A stretch of DNA of 64,000 nucleotides, from positions 1 to 64,000 of the forward strand of contig JAQIBT010000012.1 in assembly GCA_027858915.1 (NCBI GenBank). The letters run 5' to 3'. Of the stretch, positions 26,359-34,065 are shown piece by piece; position 1 is the first letter of the stretch, and each line of letters starts with the position of its first letter. A model generated the notes under the pieces. It worked only from the letters and a program-made list of their open reading frames with translations. It had not been told where the DNA came from and did not search any database. The stretch is from Salinisphaera sp. Lineage in GTDB: Bacteria; Pseudomonadota; Gammaproteobacteria; Nevskiales; Salinisphaeraceae. The position numbers and the translations under genes were made by a program.

Positions 26359-27240
26359 CTATTGCCGCCCGAAAAGCCCTTGCGGACGAACCAGCAGAAT
26401 CGCAATTAAAAGAAACAGAGCCGGCAGTTCCGTTATCGAACTCGATACCAGATAGGCCGTTGCCGTGCCCAGAATACCGATGATATAGGCCGCGCCGAGC
26501 GACCCCAGGATATTGCCTAAACCGCCGAGCACAACGATCGTGAAAGCCAGCGCAGTCAAGCCGGGAATATCGTCCGCGCTGGCGCCAAGAAACGACGCCA
26601 GCAGCACACCGGAAAGTCCGGTCAGCAGGCCATAAAGCCCCCAGACAATAAAATGCACCTGATTTAGTTCAACGCCGATCAGCGCGAGCCCTCTGGGGCT
26701 CATGGACGCCGCGAGCAACGCCTTGCCCAGACGGGTTTGATGCACAAACAGCCAGAGCAGCGCGAGTACGACCCACGCCACGGCGCCGATTATCAGCTCG
26801 TTGGTCGGCACCCGGACACCGATAATCTCGGTCACGCCGTTGACCAGCGGCGAAGTCGTGATCGGATTGGACCCGAAGAAATAGCTGAGCAACCCCTGCG
26901 CGATGATTCCAACCAACAAGGTCGCCGTCAGCGTAAAAATTTCCTTTTCCTCGGGCGGGATACGACGAGACCGCTCGATGGGCCGGATGACACCGCCAAA
27001 CAGCAGATACGATGAAATCAACGCGGCTACGATACCGGCCAATGAGCTACCCACCAGCCCCCAACCCCACTGTGTCAGGGCAAGCCAGGCGACGGTTGCC
27101 GCAATGACCAGATGCGCGCCGTGGGCGAGATTCAGTACACCGGACACGCCGAAGATAATGGTAAAACCGGCTGCGCCCAGCGCATAGATCGCGCTGATCA
27201 CGAACCCGTCGACCAGGATCTGGGCGATCAGATGCGTCAT
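26359..27240 (-). CDS. livH: branched-chain amino acid ABC transporter permease (LivH-type)
   Basis: 293 residues. The N-terminal block GFVISAIYALGAAGFTIIFG (12-31) and GVLNLAHGAHLVIAA, then the coupling region FTIVVLGGLGNILGSLGAAYIIG, are diagnostic for LivH. It pairs with LivM to form the permease. It is 44 bp downstream of the binding-protein gene. Confidence 0.92.
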   Translation of the reverse strand: MTHLIAQILVDGFVISAIYALGAAGFTIIFGVSGVLNLAHGAHLVIAATVAWLALTQWGWGLVGSSLAGIVAALISSYLLFGGVIRPIERSRRIPPEEKEIFTLTATLLVGIIAQGLLSYFFGSNPITTSPLVNGVTEIIGVRVPTNELIIGAVAWVVLALLWLFVHQTRLGKALLAASMSPRGLALIGVELNQVHFIVWGLYGLLTGLSGVLLASFLGASADDIPGLTALAFTIVVLGGLGNILGSLGAAYIIGILGTATAYLVSSSITELPALFLLIAILLVRPQGLFGRQ

Positions 27241-27284
27241 TGACGGCTACGCTTACAGGTCAACATACCGCCGCAACCGCCAGC

Positions 27285-28541
27285 TCAAGAGCCCGCTTTC
27301 GCGTAGGAGGGAATCTCGACCGGCTTGGCGACCGATGCCGGCCAGACTGGCACCTGCTTGCCGTCCTGCCATTGAAACAGCACGCCCGTAGCCAGCCCGG
27401 GTCCAAACTGCAGATCGTGGGTGTACTTGTCCTGTTTGCCATAAAACTTGATATGGCCGATGGTGCCGGTCGCATCGGTCGTCTCAAGTGCCGAAACGAG
27501 CTTGTCGGCGTTGGCCGACTTCGCCTTTTCGATGGCGTTCTTGAGCAGATAGATCGCGTCGTAGGTGGTATAGCCGGTATACCCTGGGTAATTGTTGTAT
27601 TTCGCGTGGTAGGCCTTGGTGAACGGTTCGGTCTTGTCGGACAACGCCGCGCCGGGCACCGCGCTCGACTGCGAGATCACGCCTTGCGTTGCGCCGTTGC
27701 TCTGCTGCCAGAAGCTGGAGCTACCGGCTTGCGCGTTCACACCCACCAGCAACGCTGGCACTTGTCGCTGCGACCATTGGATGGTCGGCCGCAGGCCGGT
27801 ATGCGCCCAACCCGTCAGAATCAGATGCGCGCCGGTGCCTTCGATCTTGCTGAAGATAGGCCCAAAGTCGTTGGTATCCGGCGAGTAGCGAATTTCCTTG
27901 ACCACATTGACGCCGGCCTTGGATTTCAGATTCTGCTTCCAGGTGTTGCCGAGCGGAATCGTCCACGCCGAATCCTCACTCATGATCGCGGCAGACTTGA
28001 ACCCCTTGGGTGCAAGCGTCGTCTGTATGAAATCGATCACCGACTCTGCCATGAAATGAGAGTTGAGCTTGTCACGAAACACATATTTGTATTGGCTGTA
28101 ATTGTCGTGGATCCGCTGGGTGATTTTCGGGCTCGCGGCGCCGGTCACGATAAACGGCAGTTTCAAACGCGCCGACCACGGCTCCATCGACAGCGCAACC
28201 TCGCTGATGAAGGTTCCGACCATCGCCACCGTATGATCACGGTTGGCTGCGCGTTGCATCGCACGTACGCCGTCCGATGCCGATTTGTGGTCATCGTAGA
28301 AGAAAAGCTTGATCTGCTTGCCGTCGATACCGCCAGCTGCGTTGATATGGTCGGCTGCCAGTTTGGCGCCATTGACGATCGACTTGCCTTCCAGCGTTTC
28401 CTGCGGCGCGGTCACCCCGATATTGATGGTCGAGGCCGCTGCCAACGCCATGGGCGCAGCAACCAGGCAGCCCACGGCCAGCAGACCGCGCAGTGTGGCG
28501 CGCGTCGCCTTCGCGTAATTCTTGTCGTATATCGGATTCAT
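27285..28541 (-). CDS. periplasmic substrate-binding protein of the branched-chain amino acid-type ABC importer
   Basis: 418 residues from the ATG at 28541; the frame extends upstream, but the signal peptide (basic NYAKATRATLR then LLAVGCLVAAPMALAAA) fixes this start. The mature part has the type I periplasmic-binding layout (LivJ/K, HAAT family): INIGVTAPQETLEGKSIVNG, AGGIDGKQIKLFFYDDHKS. It binds the ligand in the periplasm and delivers it to LivHM. The family includes binders of amides, urea and aromatic compounds, so the ligand is uncertain. It is the first gene of the operon; the 238-bp gap upstream is the likely promoter region. Confidence 0.9.
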   Translation of the reverse strand: MNPIYDKNYAKATRATLRGLLAVGCLVAAPMALAAASTINIGVTAPQETLEGKSIVNGAKLAADHINAAGGIDGKQIKLFFYDDHKSASDGVRAMQRAANRDHTVAMVGTFISEVALSMEPWSARLKLPFIVTGAASPKITQRIHDNYSQYKYVFRDKLNSHFMAESVIDFIQTTLAPKGFKSAAIMSEDSAWTIPLGNTWKQNLKSKAGVNVVKEIRYSPDTNDFGPIFSKIEGTGAHLILTGWAHTGLRPTIQWSQRQVPALLVGVNAQAGSSSFWQQSNGATQGVISQSSAVPGAALSDKTEPFTKAYHAKYNNYPGYTGYTTYDAIYLLKNAIEKAKSANADKLVSALETTDATGTIGHIKFYGKQDKYTHDLQFGPGLATGVLFQWQDGKQVPVWPASVAKPVEIPSYAKAGS

Positions 28542-28779
28542 AACAGGTTCCACTCGCTTGGTAATTTTGATTATAAGTTGATCGTCAGCAGCGATGAATC
28601 GCAATCAACCCATCCTGAATTAACCCCTGCTGTCTCATCAGCAATCCCCACTATATAGCTCAGCGTCACTTTACGGAAACTGTCTTGATGATGCATGTTT
28701 TTTAAGGTCGCCGAACGCGGCCCCGGCAAGACTTGGCCTCGGCGATACGACAGAAGAGTTCGTATGTCTGCGCTGTGCA

Positions 28780-29166
28780 TCATAGAAGCTCGATGTTGCC
28801 GGGATAGCGAGCGACAGTTTGGTCATTGGTAAAAAGCGTCAGGTCTTCTACCTGCGCCTGTGCCACGAGTATCTGATCAAAAGGGTCCTTGTGGATAGCG
28901 GGCAGGTTGGCAATAGCGGCGGCGTGCCGACCGGTTACAGCCAGCTCGTCGTAGCCGTTCTCGAATAGACCACGCCGCAGCCGTGAAGCCGATACTTTGA
29001 AGTCTTGCCGCTTGAGCCCGGCCTTGATCGCGACTTCCCAGATGCTAGCGGCGCTGAATAGCAGCTGGTTGCTCTCGTCCTGGATGAGTTTGGTCGCCCG
29101 GGTAGAGAGTCTATCCGACCCTGCGGCTGCCCATAAAAGCAGGTGTGTATCCAGCAGAGCGATCAC
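28780..29166 (-). CDS. PIN-domain toxin, VapC-like
   Basis: 128 residues. Catalytic acidic residues of the PIN RNase are visible: Asp6 in LLDTH, Glu44 in SIWEVAIK, Asp94/Asp97 in HKDPFDQIL and Asp115 in FTNDQTV. It belongs to the subgroup paired with Phd-type antitoxins. The start is GTG 29166, overlapping the TGA of the upstream antitoxin frame. That antitoxin is truncated, so the toxin may be inactive, silenced or rescued elsewhere. Confidence 0.8.
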   Translation of the reverse strand: MIALLDTHLLLWAAAGSDRLSTRATKLIQDESNQLLFSAASIWEVAIKAGLKRQDFKVSASRLRRGLFENGYDELAVTGRHAAAIANLPAIHKDPFDQILVAQAQVEDLTLFTNDQTVARYPGNIELL

Positions 29167-29327
29167 GAGGCGTCTTGGAACATGTCTTCGATAACGTCCG
29201 CGCCCAGCGTGTTGAAGTCGTCCGGCGTGTCGAACTCGCCCCCCATAAACCCAATGCGCGACGAGTGTTTCGCATCAGGTCCAGCACCAACTGCGCGATC
29301 GGGGTTCGATCTTGTATCGTGCGTCAA
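29163..29327 (-). pseudogene. truncated Phd-type antitoxin remnant
   Basis: On the minus strand the frame ending at 29163 encodes a C-terminal Phd tail, SSRIGFMGGEFDTPDDFN then TLGADVIEDMF, as in antitoxins partnered with this PIN toxin group. The frame has no ATG or GTG after the preceding stop (29360-29358), only TTG at 29327, giving 54 codons instead of about 80; the N-terminal DNA-binding part is missing. Another frame nearby reads DRTPIAQLVLDLMR, possibly the lost middle after a frameshift. Confidence 0.6.
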
Positions 29328-29452
29328 GCCGCAGTAATACGATGCACTTCCTCCAGTTCATAATCAGCCTGGAGGCCCATCCAGAATGTCTCGTTCCTGC
29401 CGGAGTATCTGGCAAGCCGTACCGCGGTATCGGCAACAGGCCATAGGAGCGT
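29324..29452 (-). pseudogene. C-terminal fragment of a HigA-like (XRE) antitoxin
   Basis: The minus-strand frame ending in TGA at 29324 reads VADTAVRLARYSGRNETF then WMGLQADYELEEV, which matches the C-terminal half of short HigA antitoxins (ADTALRLARYFG...FWLNLQ...YDLE). No N-terminal half is attached. The left boundary of the similarity contains GGCCTGTTGCC, like the termini of the dispersed palindromic repeats, so the break may lie at a repeat end. Confidence 0.6.
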
Positions 29453-29459
29453 GGGCTGC

Positions 29460-30070
29460 AGGAATCAATCGGCCAGGTTTTGGCCGCCGGGCATCGTTGG
29501 TGCGCCGCTTTACGAAGCGCCGCTGGCGCAGGCGTCAACCAGCACCTTGACCATCATGGCCGGATTGCAAGGCTGCCGGCGGTGCCCATCCCCTTGATGA
29601 CGTCGGCGAACGGCCACCAAGTCCAGCGCATCCACGGCGTCGCTGCTCGCGGCCCCTGGCTTATTGACTGTCGCAGTCAATTTACCCAATTACACCCGCA
29701 ACTTGCTGAGTGAGTAACGTCGGCTTCTCCATCGAAAAATACTATTGTATCGGATACGGCGATATAAAAAACAAATAGTCGGAAATTATTACAGTCCCAA
29801 GATGGCCAAGTATTTAATTATTATCTATATAAAACAGCACGTAAAAAGGATTCTAAAACTTTTTTGGCTTCCTTGACCAGTAAAAAACGTCGATAAATAT
29901 TACACATTAGTTAATAATCGCATTACAAAACACATTAACTAGTCTTCATTAAAATTTGATTAAAAACAATAATTAAATAACAGGCACGATAAGTGCAGAT
30001 AAAGGCTTCGAAAAGGCAGTGCGCTGCCTTTGTGTCTCTCTTCGAAACACTTGATAGGAGGAGAACTAAA
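29460..30070. other. intergenic stretch without a recognisable gene
   Basis: From 29460 to about 29720 the DNA is GC-rich; short open frames exist but none resembles a protein I recognise. From about 29740 to 29990 the composition turns strongly AT-rich, unlike the rest of the window, then comes the leader of the first PEP-CTERM gene. This is consistent with an acquired or silenced (nucleoid-protein-bound) segment. Confidence 0.5.
29982..29997 (+). promoter_or_regulatory. sigma-54-like promoter of the PEP-CTERM gene
   Basis: AGGCACGATAAGTGCA has GG at 29983-29984 and GC at 29995-29996 with the required 10 bases between, and fits TGGCACG-N4-TTGCA except at two positions. It is about 75 bp before the ATG at 30071. 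PEP-CTERM genes in other bacteria are known to be driven by RpoN with PrsR. No PrsR gene is in the window. Confidence 0.5.
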
Positions 30071-30952
30071 ATGAACAAGGTTTCATTCCCTGTGGTGGCT
30101 GCGCTTGCGTTACTATCCGCCGGCCCCGCCGTGGCGACGGTGGTGTACACGGGCTCGGGCACGGCCGCCGGAAATCCGGTAAGCGCCTCGGCGCAATTCA
30201 CTTTTAACCGCGATCTGCTCACGATTTTTTTGAGCAATACCTCGCCATCGCATTCGGGCCAAGATACCCCTGGCTCGACGCTGACTGGGTTGTTCTTCGA
30301 CCTCACCGGCGATCCCTTGCTCAGCAGTGATTCGGCAACGGTCAGCTCTGGCTCTTCGATTATCCAGGCGTCGACATGCAGTCCTGGCCCGTGTTTGGGG
30401 GTAACGAATGTCGGCGGCGAGTTCGGCTATCAGCACGATGGCAGCCGCTTTCCGAACGGTGCAGGGGAGGGTATTGCCAGCGCCGGTTACGCGACCACCG
30501 GTTTCTCGCAGAATATCGGCAACTTCAACGGCAACAACCTGGATGACCCGGCCTCGCTCGATGGCATCAACTTCGGCCTGGTCTCGAGCGCCAGTGGTTT
30601 CACCCCGAATGGCGGAAAGAACGGAAAGGGCGGATTGAAATACGATCCACTCATCCAGGACTCGGTCACCTTCGTTCTCGATAACGTCAAGGGTCTTGCC
30701 GTCTCCGATATCTCCAATGTGAGTTTCCAGTACGGCACGAACATCAGCGAGGGCAATATTCCTGGCATGCCACCAAGCGTGTCGGTATCCGAGCCGCCAT
30801 CGGGTTATGTATTCGGCCTGGGTGCATTGCTGTTGTTGTTCAGGTTCTGGATACGGAAAAGAAACGGGGCAGACGATGTGTCCGAAAGCGACGATAGGCT
30901 GAGCGATCGAGGGGCAAGGAAGACGTCCGTTTTCCTTCAACGCTCGATCTAA
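30071..30952 (+). CDS. secreted protein with atypical PEP-CTERM-like C-terminus
   Basis: 293 residues from the ATG at 30071, preceded by AGGAGGAG. Signal peptide: KVSFPVVAALALLSAGPAVA. The body is rich in Ser, Gly, Asn and Asp with no Cys except one CSPGPC-containing loop, as in secreted matrix proteins. Near the end SEPPSGYVFGLGALLLLFRF plus WIRKR resembles a PEP-CTERM sorting tripartite signal (motif, helix, basic cluster), but about 29 hydrophilic residues follow, which is atypical. If functional, an exosortase would process it; none is in this window. No homologous family is recognised. Confidence 0.7.
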   Translation: MNKVSFPVVAALALLSAGPAVATVVYTGSGTAAGNPVSASAQFTFNRDLLTIFLSNTSPSHSGQDTPGSTLTGLFFDLTGDPLLSSDSATVSSGSSIIQASTCSPGPCLGVTNVGGEFGYQHDGSRFPNGAGEGIASAGYATTGFSQNIGNFNGNNLDDPASLDGINFGLVSSASGFTPNGGKNGKGGLKYDPLIQDSVTFVLDNVKGLAVSDISNVSFQYGTNISEGNIPGMPPSVSVSEPPSGYVFGLGALLLLFRFWIRKRNGADDVSESDDRLSDRGARKTSVFLQRSI

Positions 30953-31289
30953 GGTCGATCATCAGAAACTGGGGCTACGCGGCAAGACGATATTAAAACA
31001 ATCGAGTTTGACCCTGGCCCATGCCCATTGCATCCAGGCAGACGACAACGAGAACGGTCAATTAACGCAAAGTAATCCCGACCCAATACCTGGGAGGAGG
31101 ATGCAATATCAGTCGAGTCTCAAAGGTTGTGTAGACGAACTCAACTATTCGTAAGAATAGGAAAGAAATGAAACACGGGGGGATTCAATGCAGTCTGCCC
31201 CCCAGCGACAGAGAGGTAAGTGATAAGTCCGTTTTTCCACAATGCTCGGTTTAAGGCCGGGTGACAAAAATTAATATCGGGGAATTCCA
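30953..31289. other. spacer between PEP-CTERM genes with a decayed gene tail
   Basis: No complete gene. The end of the first gene (30923-30966) is partly repeated at 31227-31271: AAG..TCCGTTTT then GCTCG.T.TAAGG.CG occur in both, and the second copy still reads DKSVFPQCSV-stop against KTSVFLQRSI-stop. A GGGGGG/CCCCCC inverted repeat (31177-31203 area) precedes it. The spacer seems to be the remains of a duplicated gene end. Confidence 0.5.
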
Positions 31290-32177
31290 ATGTCTTATTC
31301 TAAGAACTTTGTTTGTTTTGCTATTTTTAGTGCGTCTGCCGTGGCCGCTCAAGCTTCCACAGTCACCGTCCACCAGTTCGAACCATCCACGTCATCAACC
31401 ACTGTCAACGCCTGGTACCTCTCCGATGTGAGAGGGGCGGGCACGGCCAGTATTGTGAATCTGGGTGGTATGGGTGGCAATCTGCAAACCGCTCAGCCGC
31501 TACCGCCCGGCGCCGCAAAACTCACGACGGGGAGTAATAATAGCGACAAGGCCGAGGTCAGCACATATGCCAACTTCGGAAAAGCGTCCACGTTCTTGAG
31601 CGGCTTGAATCTCTCTTATAGTTATTATAAAAAATCGGCAGGCAATCAATTTGCCGCGCCAAGCCTGAATCTCACGCTTTACAACGGCTCTACGTGCACG
31701 TCTGGCCAAGACTGCTACGGGAACCTGGTCTACGAGCCGACATGGAACCAGCCTTCCGGTGGTTCTTCGGCGGTGCCTACAGATGCCTGGCAGAATGTCG
31801 CAATCGACTCCAACACAGGTGGTAGTGACGGCACCGCCACGGGCGGCTGGTGGTGGACCGGCGGCTTTGGGCAAGCAAGCACAGCGGGTGGACCACCGCT
31901 CAAGTCCCTCAACCAGTGGGTGTCGGCCTTCGGGACCAGCGCTTCCACCGATTTTTCCAACGCGAATGTCGTTGCGCTGAGCCTTGGAATCGGTACGTAC
32001 AATCAGAACAACACCGGTTACTTCGATAAAGTGAGCTTCCAGGGTCCCGGAGATACTCAGGCCACCACTTTTGATTTCCAGCCGATTGCGGTTCCGGAAC
32101 CCGGCTCGCTGCTAATGCTCTTGAGCGGAATGGTTTTACTGGGACTTGGGGCTTTGAGGCGCCGCGGCCGGTGTTAA
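31290..32177 (+). CDS. PEP-CTERM sorting-domain protein
   Basis: 295 residues. The N-terminal signal peptide (SKNFVCFAIFSASAVAAQAS) and a canonical C-terminal PEP-CTERM signal, VPEPGSLLMLLSGMVLLGLG followed by ALRRRGRC at the extreme end, are clear. Such proteins are exported, then cut and anchored or released by exosortase, often together with exopolysaccharide. The body is Ser/Thr/Gly/Asn-rich with several Trp; its activity is unknown. It follows the other PEP-CTERM-like gene in the AT-rich island. Confidence 0.85.
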   Translation: MSYSKNFVCFAIFSASAVAAQASTVTVHQFEPSTSSTTVNAWYLSDVRGAGTASIVNLGGMGGNLQTAQPLPPGAAKLTTGSNNSDKAEVSTYANFGKASTFLSGLNLSYSYYKKSAGNQFAAPSLNLTLYNGSTCTSGQDCYGNLVYEPTWNQPSGGSSAVPTDAWQNVAIDSNTGGSDGTATGGWWWTGGFGQASTAGGPPLKSLNQWVSAFGTSASTDFSNANVVALSLGIGTYNQNNTGYFDKVSFQGPGDTQATTFDFQPIAVPEPGSLLMLLSGMVLLGLGALRRRGRC

Positions 32178-32243
32178 TATTTTCTTAAGCTAATCCACAT
32201 GACCAGCTGTTTTCCCGCGAGGCGCATGCCGTGGGGAGCGATT

Positions 32244-32290
32244 CGGGGGTCAGATGCGATGATTTCTGTTGTGCAATATTCGTATCTGAC
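32244..32290. repeat. GTCAGAT/ATCTGAC inverted repeat
   Basis: In the gap after the PEP-CTERM gene, GGGGTCAGAT is mirrored by ATCTGACTCC about 30 bases later. It could be a terminator-like hairpin for the island gene or an end of a mobile or repetitive element; there is no U-run. Confidence 0.35.
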
Positions 32291-32323
32291 TCCGCTTCCC
32301 GCGCTTAGCTGATGAGTACGAAG

Positions 32324-32539
32324 CTAGACCTGACGCCGCAAGGCGTGCGTGCCAAAATAACTGGCAAACCGAAGCGCCGTATCGGCGCTCACGGCACGCT
32401 TACCCAGGACGATTTGATTAATTCGTCGCGGCGGCACGCCGATTTCTCTGGCCAGACGGTTCTGGCTAAGTTCCATCGGCTTCAGGAGCTCTTCGAGCGG
32501 CACTTCGCCAGGATGAATATTAGCTAGTAAGGTCATCAT
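32324..32539 (-). pseudogene. HigA-like (XRE) antitoxin with truncated C-terminus
   Basis: 71 residues. The N-terminus is a good HigA: HPGEVPLEELLKPMELSQNR, REIGVPPRRINQIVLGKRAVSADTALRFASYFGT, an XRE helix-turn-helix. After residue 64 the sequence departs (HALRRQV-stop) and the conserved FWLNLQ...YDL tail of 30-40 residues is lost. Upstream, only the last codons of a partner toxin remain (RRLVDHH-stop, ending near 32543). It may be a decayed toxin-antitoxin pair or a solitary DNA-binding protein. Confidence 0.6.
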
Positions 32540-32622
32540 GCTACCTCAGTGATGATCGACTAACCTGCGTCATCTATGCAATCTGCGGATAGCCTTACTC
32601 TGTATTCGAAAAGCGCAAGCGT

Positions 32623-34065
32623 CTAAATCAGCAACCGCAGCTTCCCACTCCAGGCCTTCAGATCCAGCAGCAACTGCAACTTCACCGGCTCGCCCTGAAC
32701 CGGCTCCATGAGTGCTGCAACGACTTCGTCGTATTCATCCAGCGTCAGCCCGCCGTCGGGTGCAAATTCCAGCCGTTTGGACAGCCAGTTGTTCCAGTCG
32801 TCTTTCTCGGTATCCACAAGCGTCGCGGGATAGTGCCGGGCGCGGTAGCGGAAAAGGAGCTCGTTGAGGCGGTTGTCCTTGAAGACGATGGCGCCATCGG
32901 CCAGATCGGCCGGTGGGGTACGGCGGACCTGGTCGGCTAGCTTGCGGTCGTCGTTGCCGACAAAACCCTCGTAGAGAGCCGCCTCGGCGTCGCCGTCGGG
33001 TTCGAAGCTTTGGGCATCGAAGACGGCGATGGCTTTGGCTTCGACGTCTGCCAGTTGGTCGTGGATGGTTTTCCAGTGACGCCGACACTGGTTGATGTCG
33101 AGATTGAGCCGAGCGGCTTCGTCTTCGCGCATCATCTCGAACGGTGCCAGGATCGGGCATTTATTCAGGTGCACGCCCTTGAGGGCGATGCGTGGCATAT
33201 CGTCAGGCAGATCCGCGGACGGGGTGAAGATGCGCTCGTAGATTTCGTCGGATCCCAGTTCCAGCAGCGGGGCGGGATCGACGCGCAGGTCGTAGACGAT
33301 GACGGCGTTCTTGTTGCTCGGATGGGCGGCAATCGGCATGACGGGCGACAGGCAGCCGTTGGATGCCGGGAACTTGGAGGACACGTGCAAAGCGGGTTTG
33401 CGCGTGTCCATATCGAGCTGCTTGCGTGCACTGTGTTTATCGCGGTTGCTCACCACATACTCGAACAGCTTGGGCTGTTGGTCGCGGATCAGTTTCGCAA
33501 GGGCAATGGTGGCGTGTACGTCCGAGAGCGCGTCGTGGGCTTTTTCCTGCAGCAGGCCGTTGGCGGTAGCCAGATGTTCCAGCTTGAAGCTGGGCGAGCC
33601 GTCTTCGCGTTTTGGCCATTCGATGCCGCCTGGGCGCAGCGCATAGGCCAGGCGCACCATGTTGATGATGTCCCAGCGCGAACAGCCGTTCTGCCATTCG
33701 CGGGCGTAAGGGTCGAAGAAGTTGCGCCATAGCGTATGGCGGGTGACTTCGTCGTCGAACTGAAGGCTGTTGTAGCCAACGCTGCAGGTACCGGGCTGGG
33801 CCATCTCCGACACGATGGTTTCGATGAACTCGGGTTCTGGTACGCCGCGCTCAAGTGCCATCTGCGGCGTGATGCCGGTAATGAGCGTGGCTTCCGGGTG
33901 GCCGAGCATGTCGACCGGCGGCTGGCAATAGAGCACGACTGGCTTGCCGATGATGTTGAAGTCGAGATCGGTGCGGATACCGGCAAACTGGGCAGGTTTG
34001 TCGCGGCGTGGGTTGGCGCCGAAGGTTTCGTAATCGTGCCAGAAGTAGGTTTCGGTCGCGGCCAT
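32623..34065 (-). CDS. sbcB: exodeoxyribonuclease I
   Basis: Degrades single-stranded DNA 3' to 5' in recombination and mismatch repair. 480 residues, the usual length. The DEDDh exonuclease motif I is FWHDYETFG (Asp11, Glu13), followed by YCQPPVDMLGHPEATLITGITPQ-like recognition loops, YNSLQFDDEVTRHTLWRNFFDPY and AHDALSDVHATIALAKLI. The start ATG overlaps the stop of the ABC-F gene by one base (TAATG), so the two are coupled. Confidence 0.95.
   Translation of the reverse strand: MAATETYFWHDYETFGANPRRDKPAQFAGIRTDLDFNIIGKPVVLYCQPPVDMLGHPEATLITGITPQMALERGVPEPEFIETIVSEMAQPGTCSVGYNSLQFDDEVTRHTLWRNFFDPYAREWQNGCSRWDIINMVRLAYALRPGGIEWPKREDGSPSFKLEHLATANGLLQEKAHDALSDVHATIALAKLIRDQQPKLFEYVVSNRDKHSARKQLDMDTRKPALHVSSKFPASNGCLSPVMPIAAHPSNKNAVIVYDLRVDPAPLLELGSDEIYERIFTPSADLPDDMPRIALKGVHLNKCPILAPFEMMREDEAARLNLDINQCRRHWKTIHDQLADVEAKAIAVFDAQSFEPDGDAEAALYEGFVGNDDRKLADQVRRTPPADLADGAIVFKDNRLNELLFRYRARHYPATLVDTEKDDWNNWLSKRLEFAPDGGLTLDEYDEVVAALMEPVQGEPVKLQLLLDLKAWSGKLRLLI

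Noticed and set aside
29480-29713. A 77-codon plus-strand frame in the gap before the PEP-CTERM genes
   Set aside because: No ribosome site, no recognisable motif, and composition of a chance frame in GC-rich DNA.
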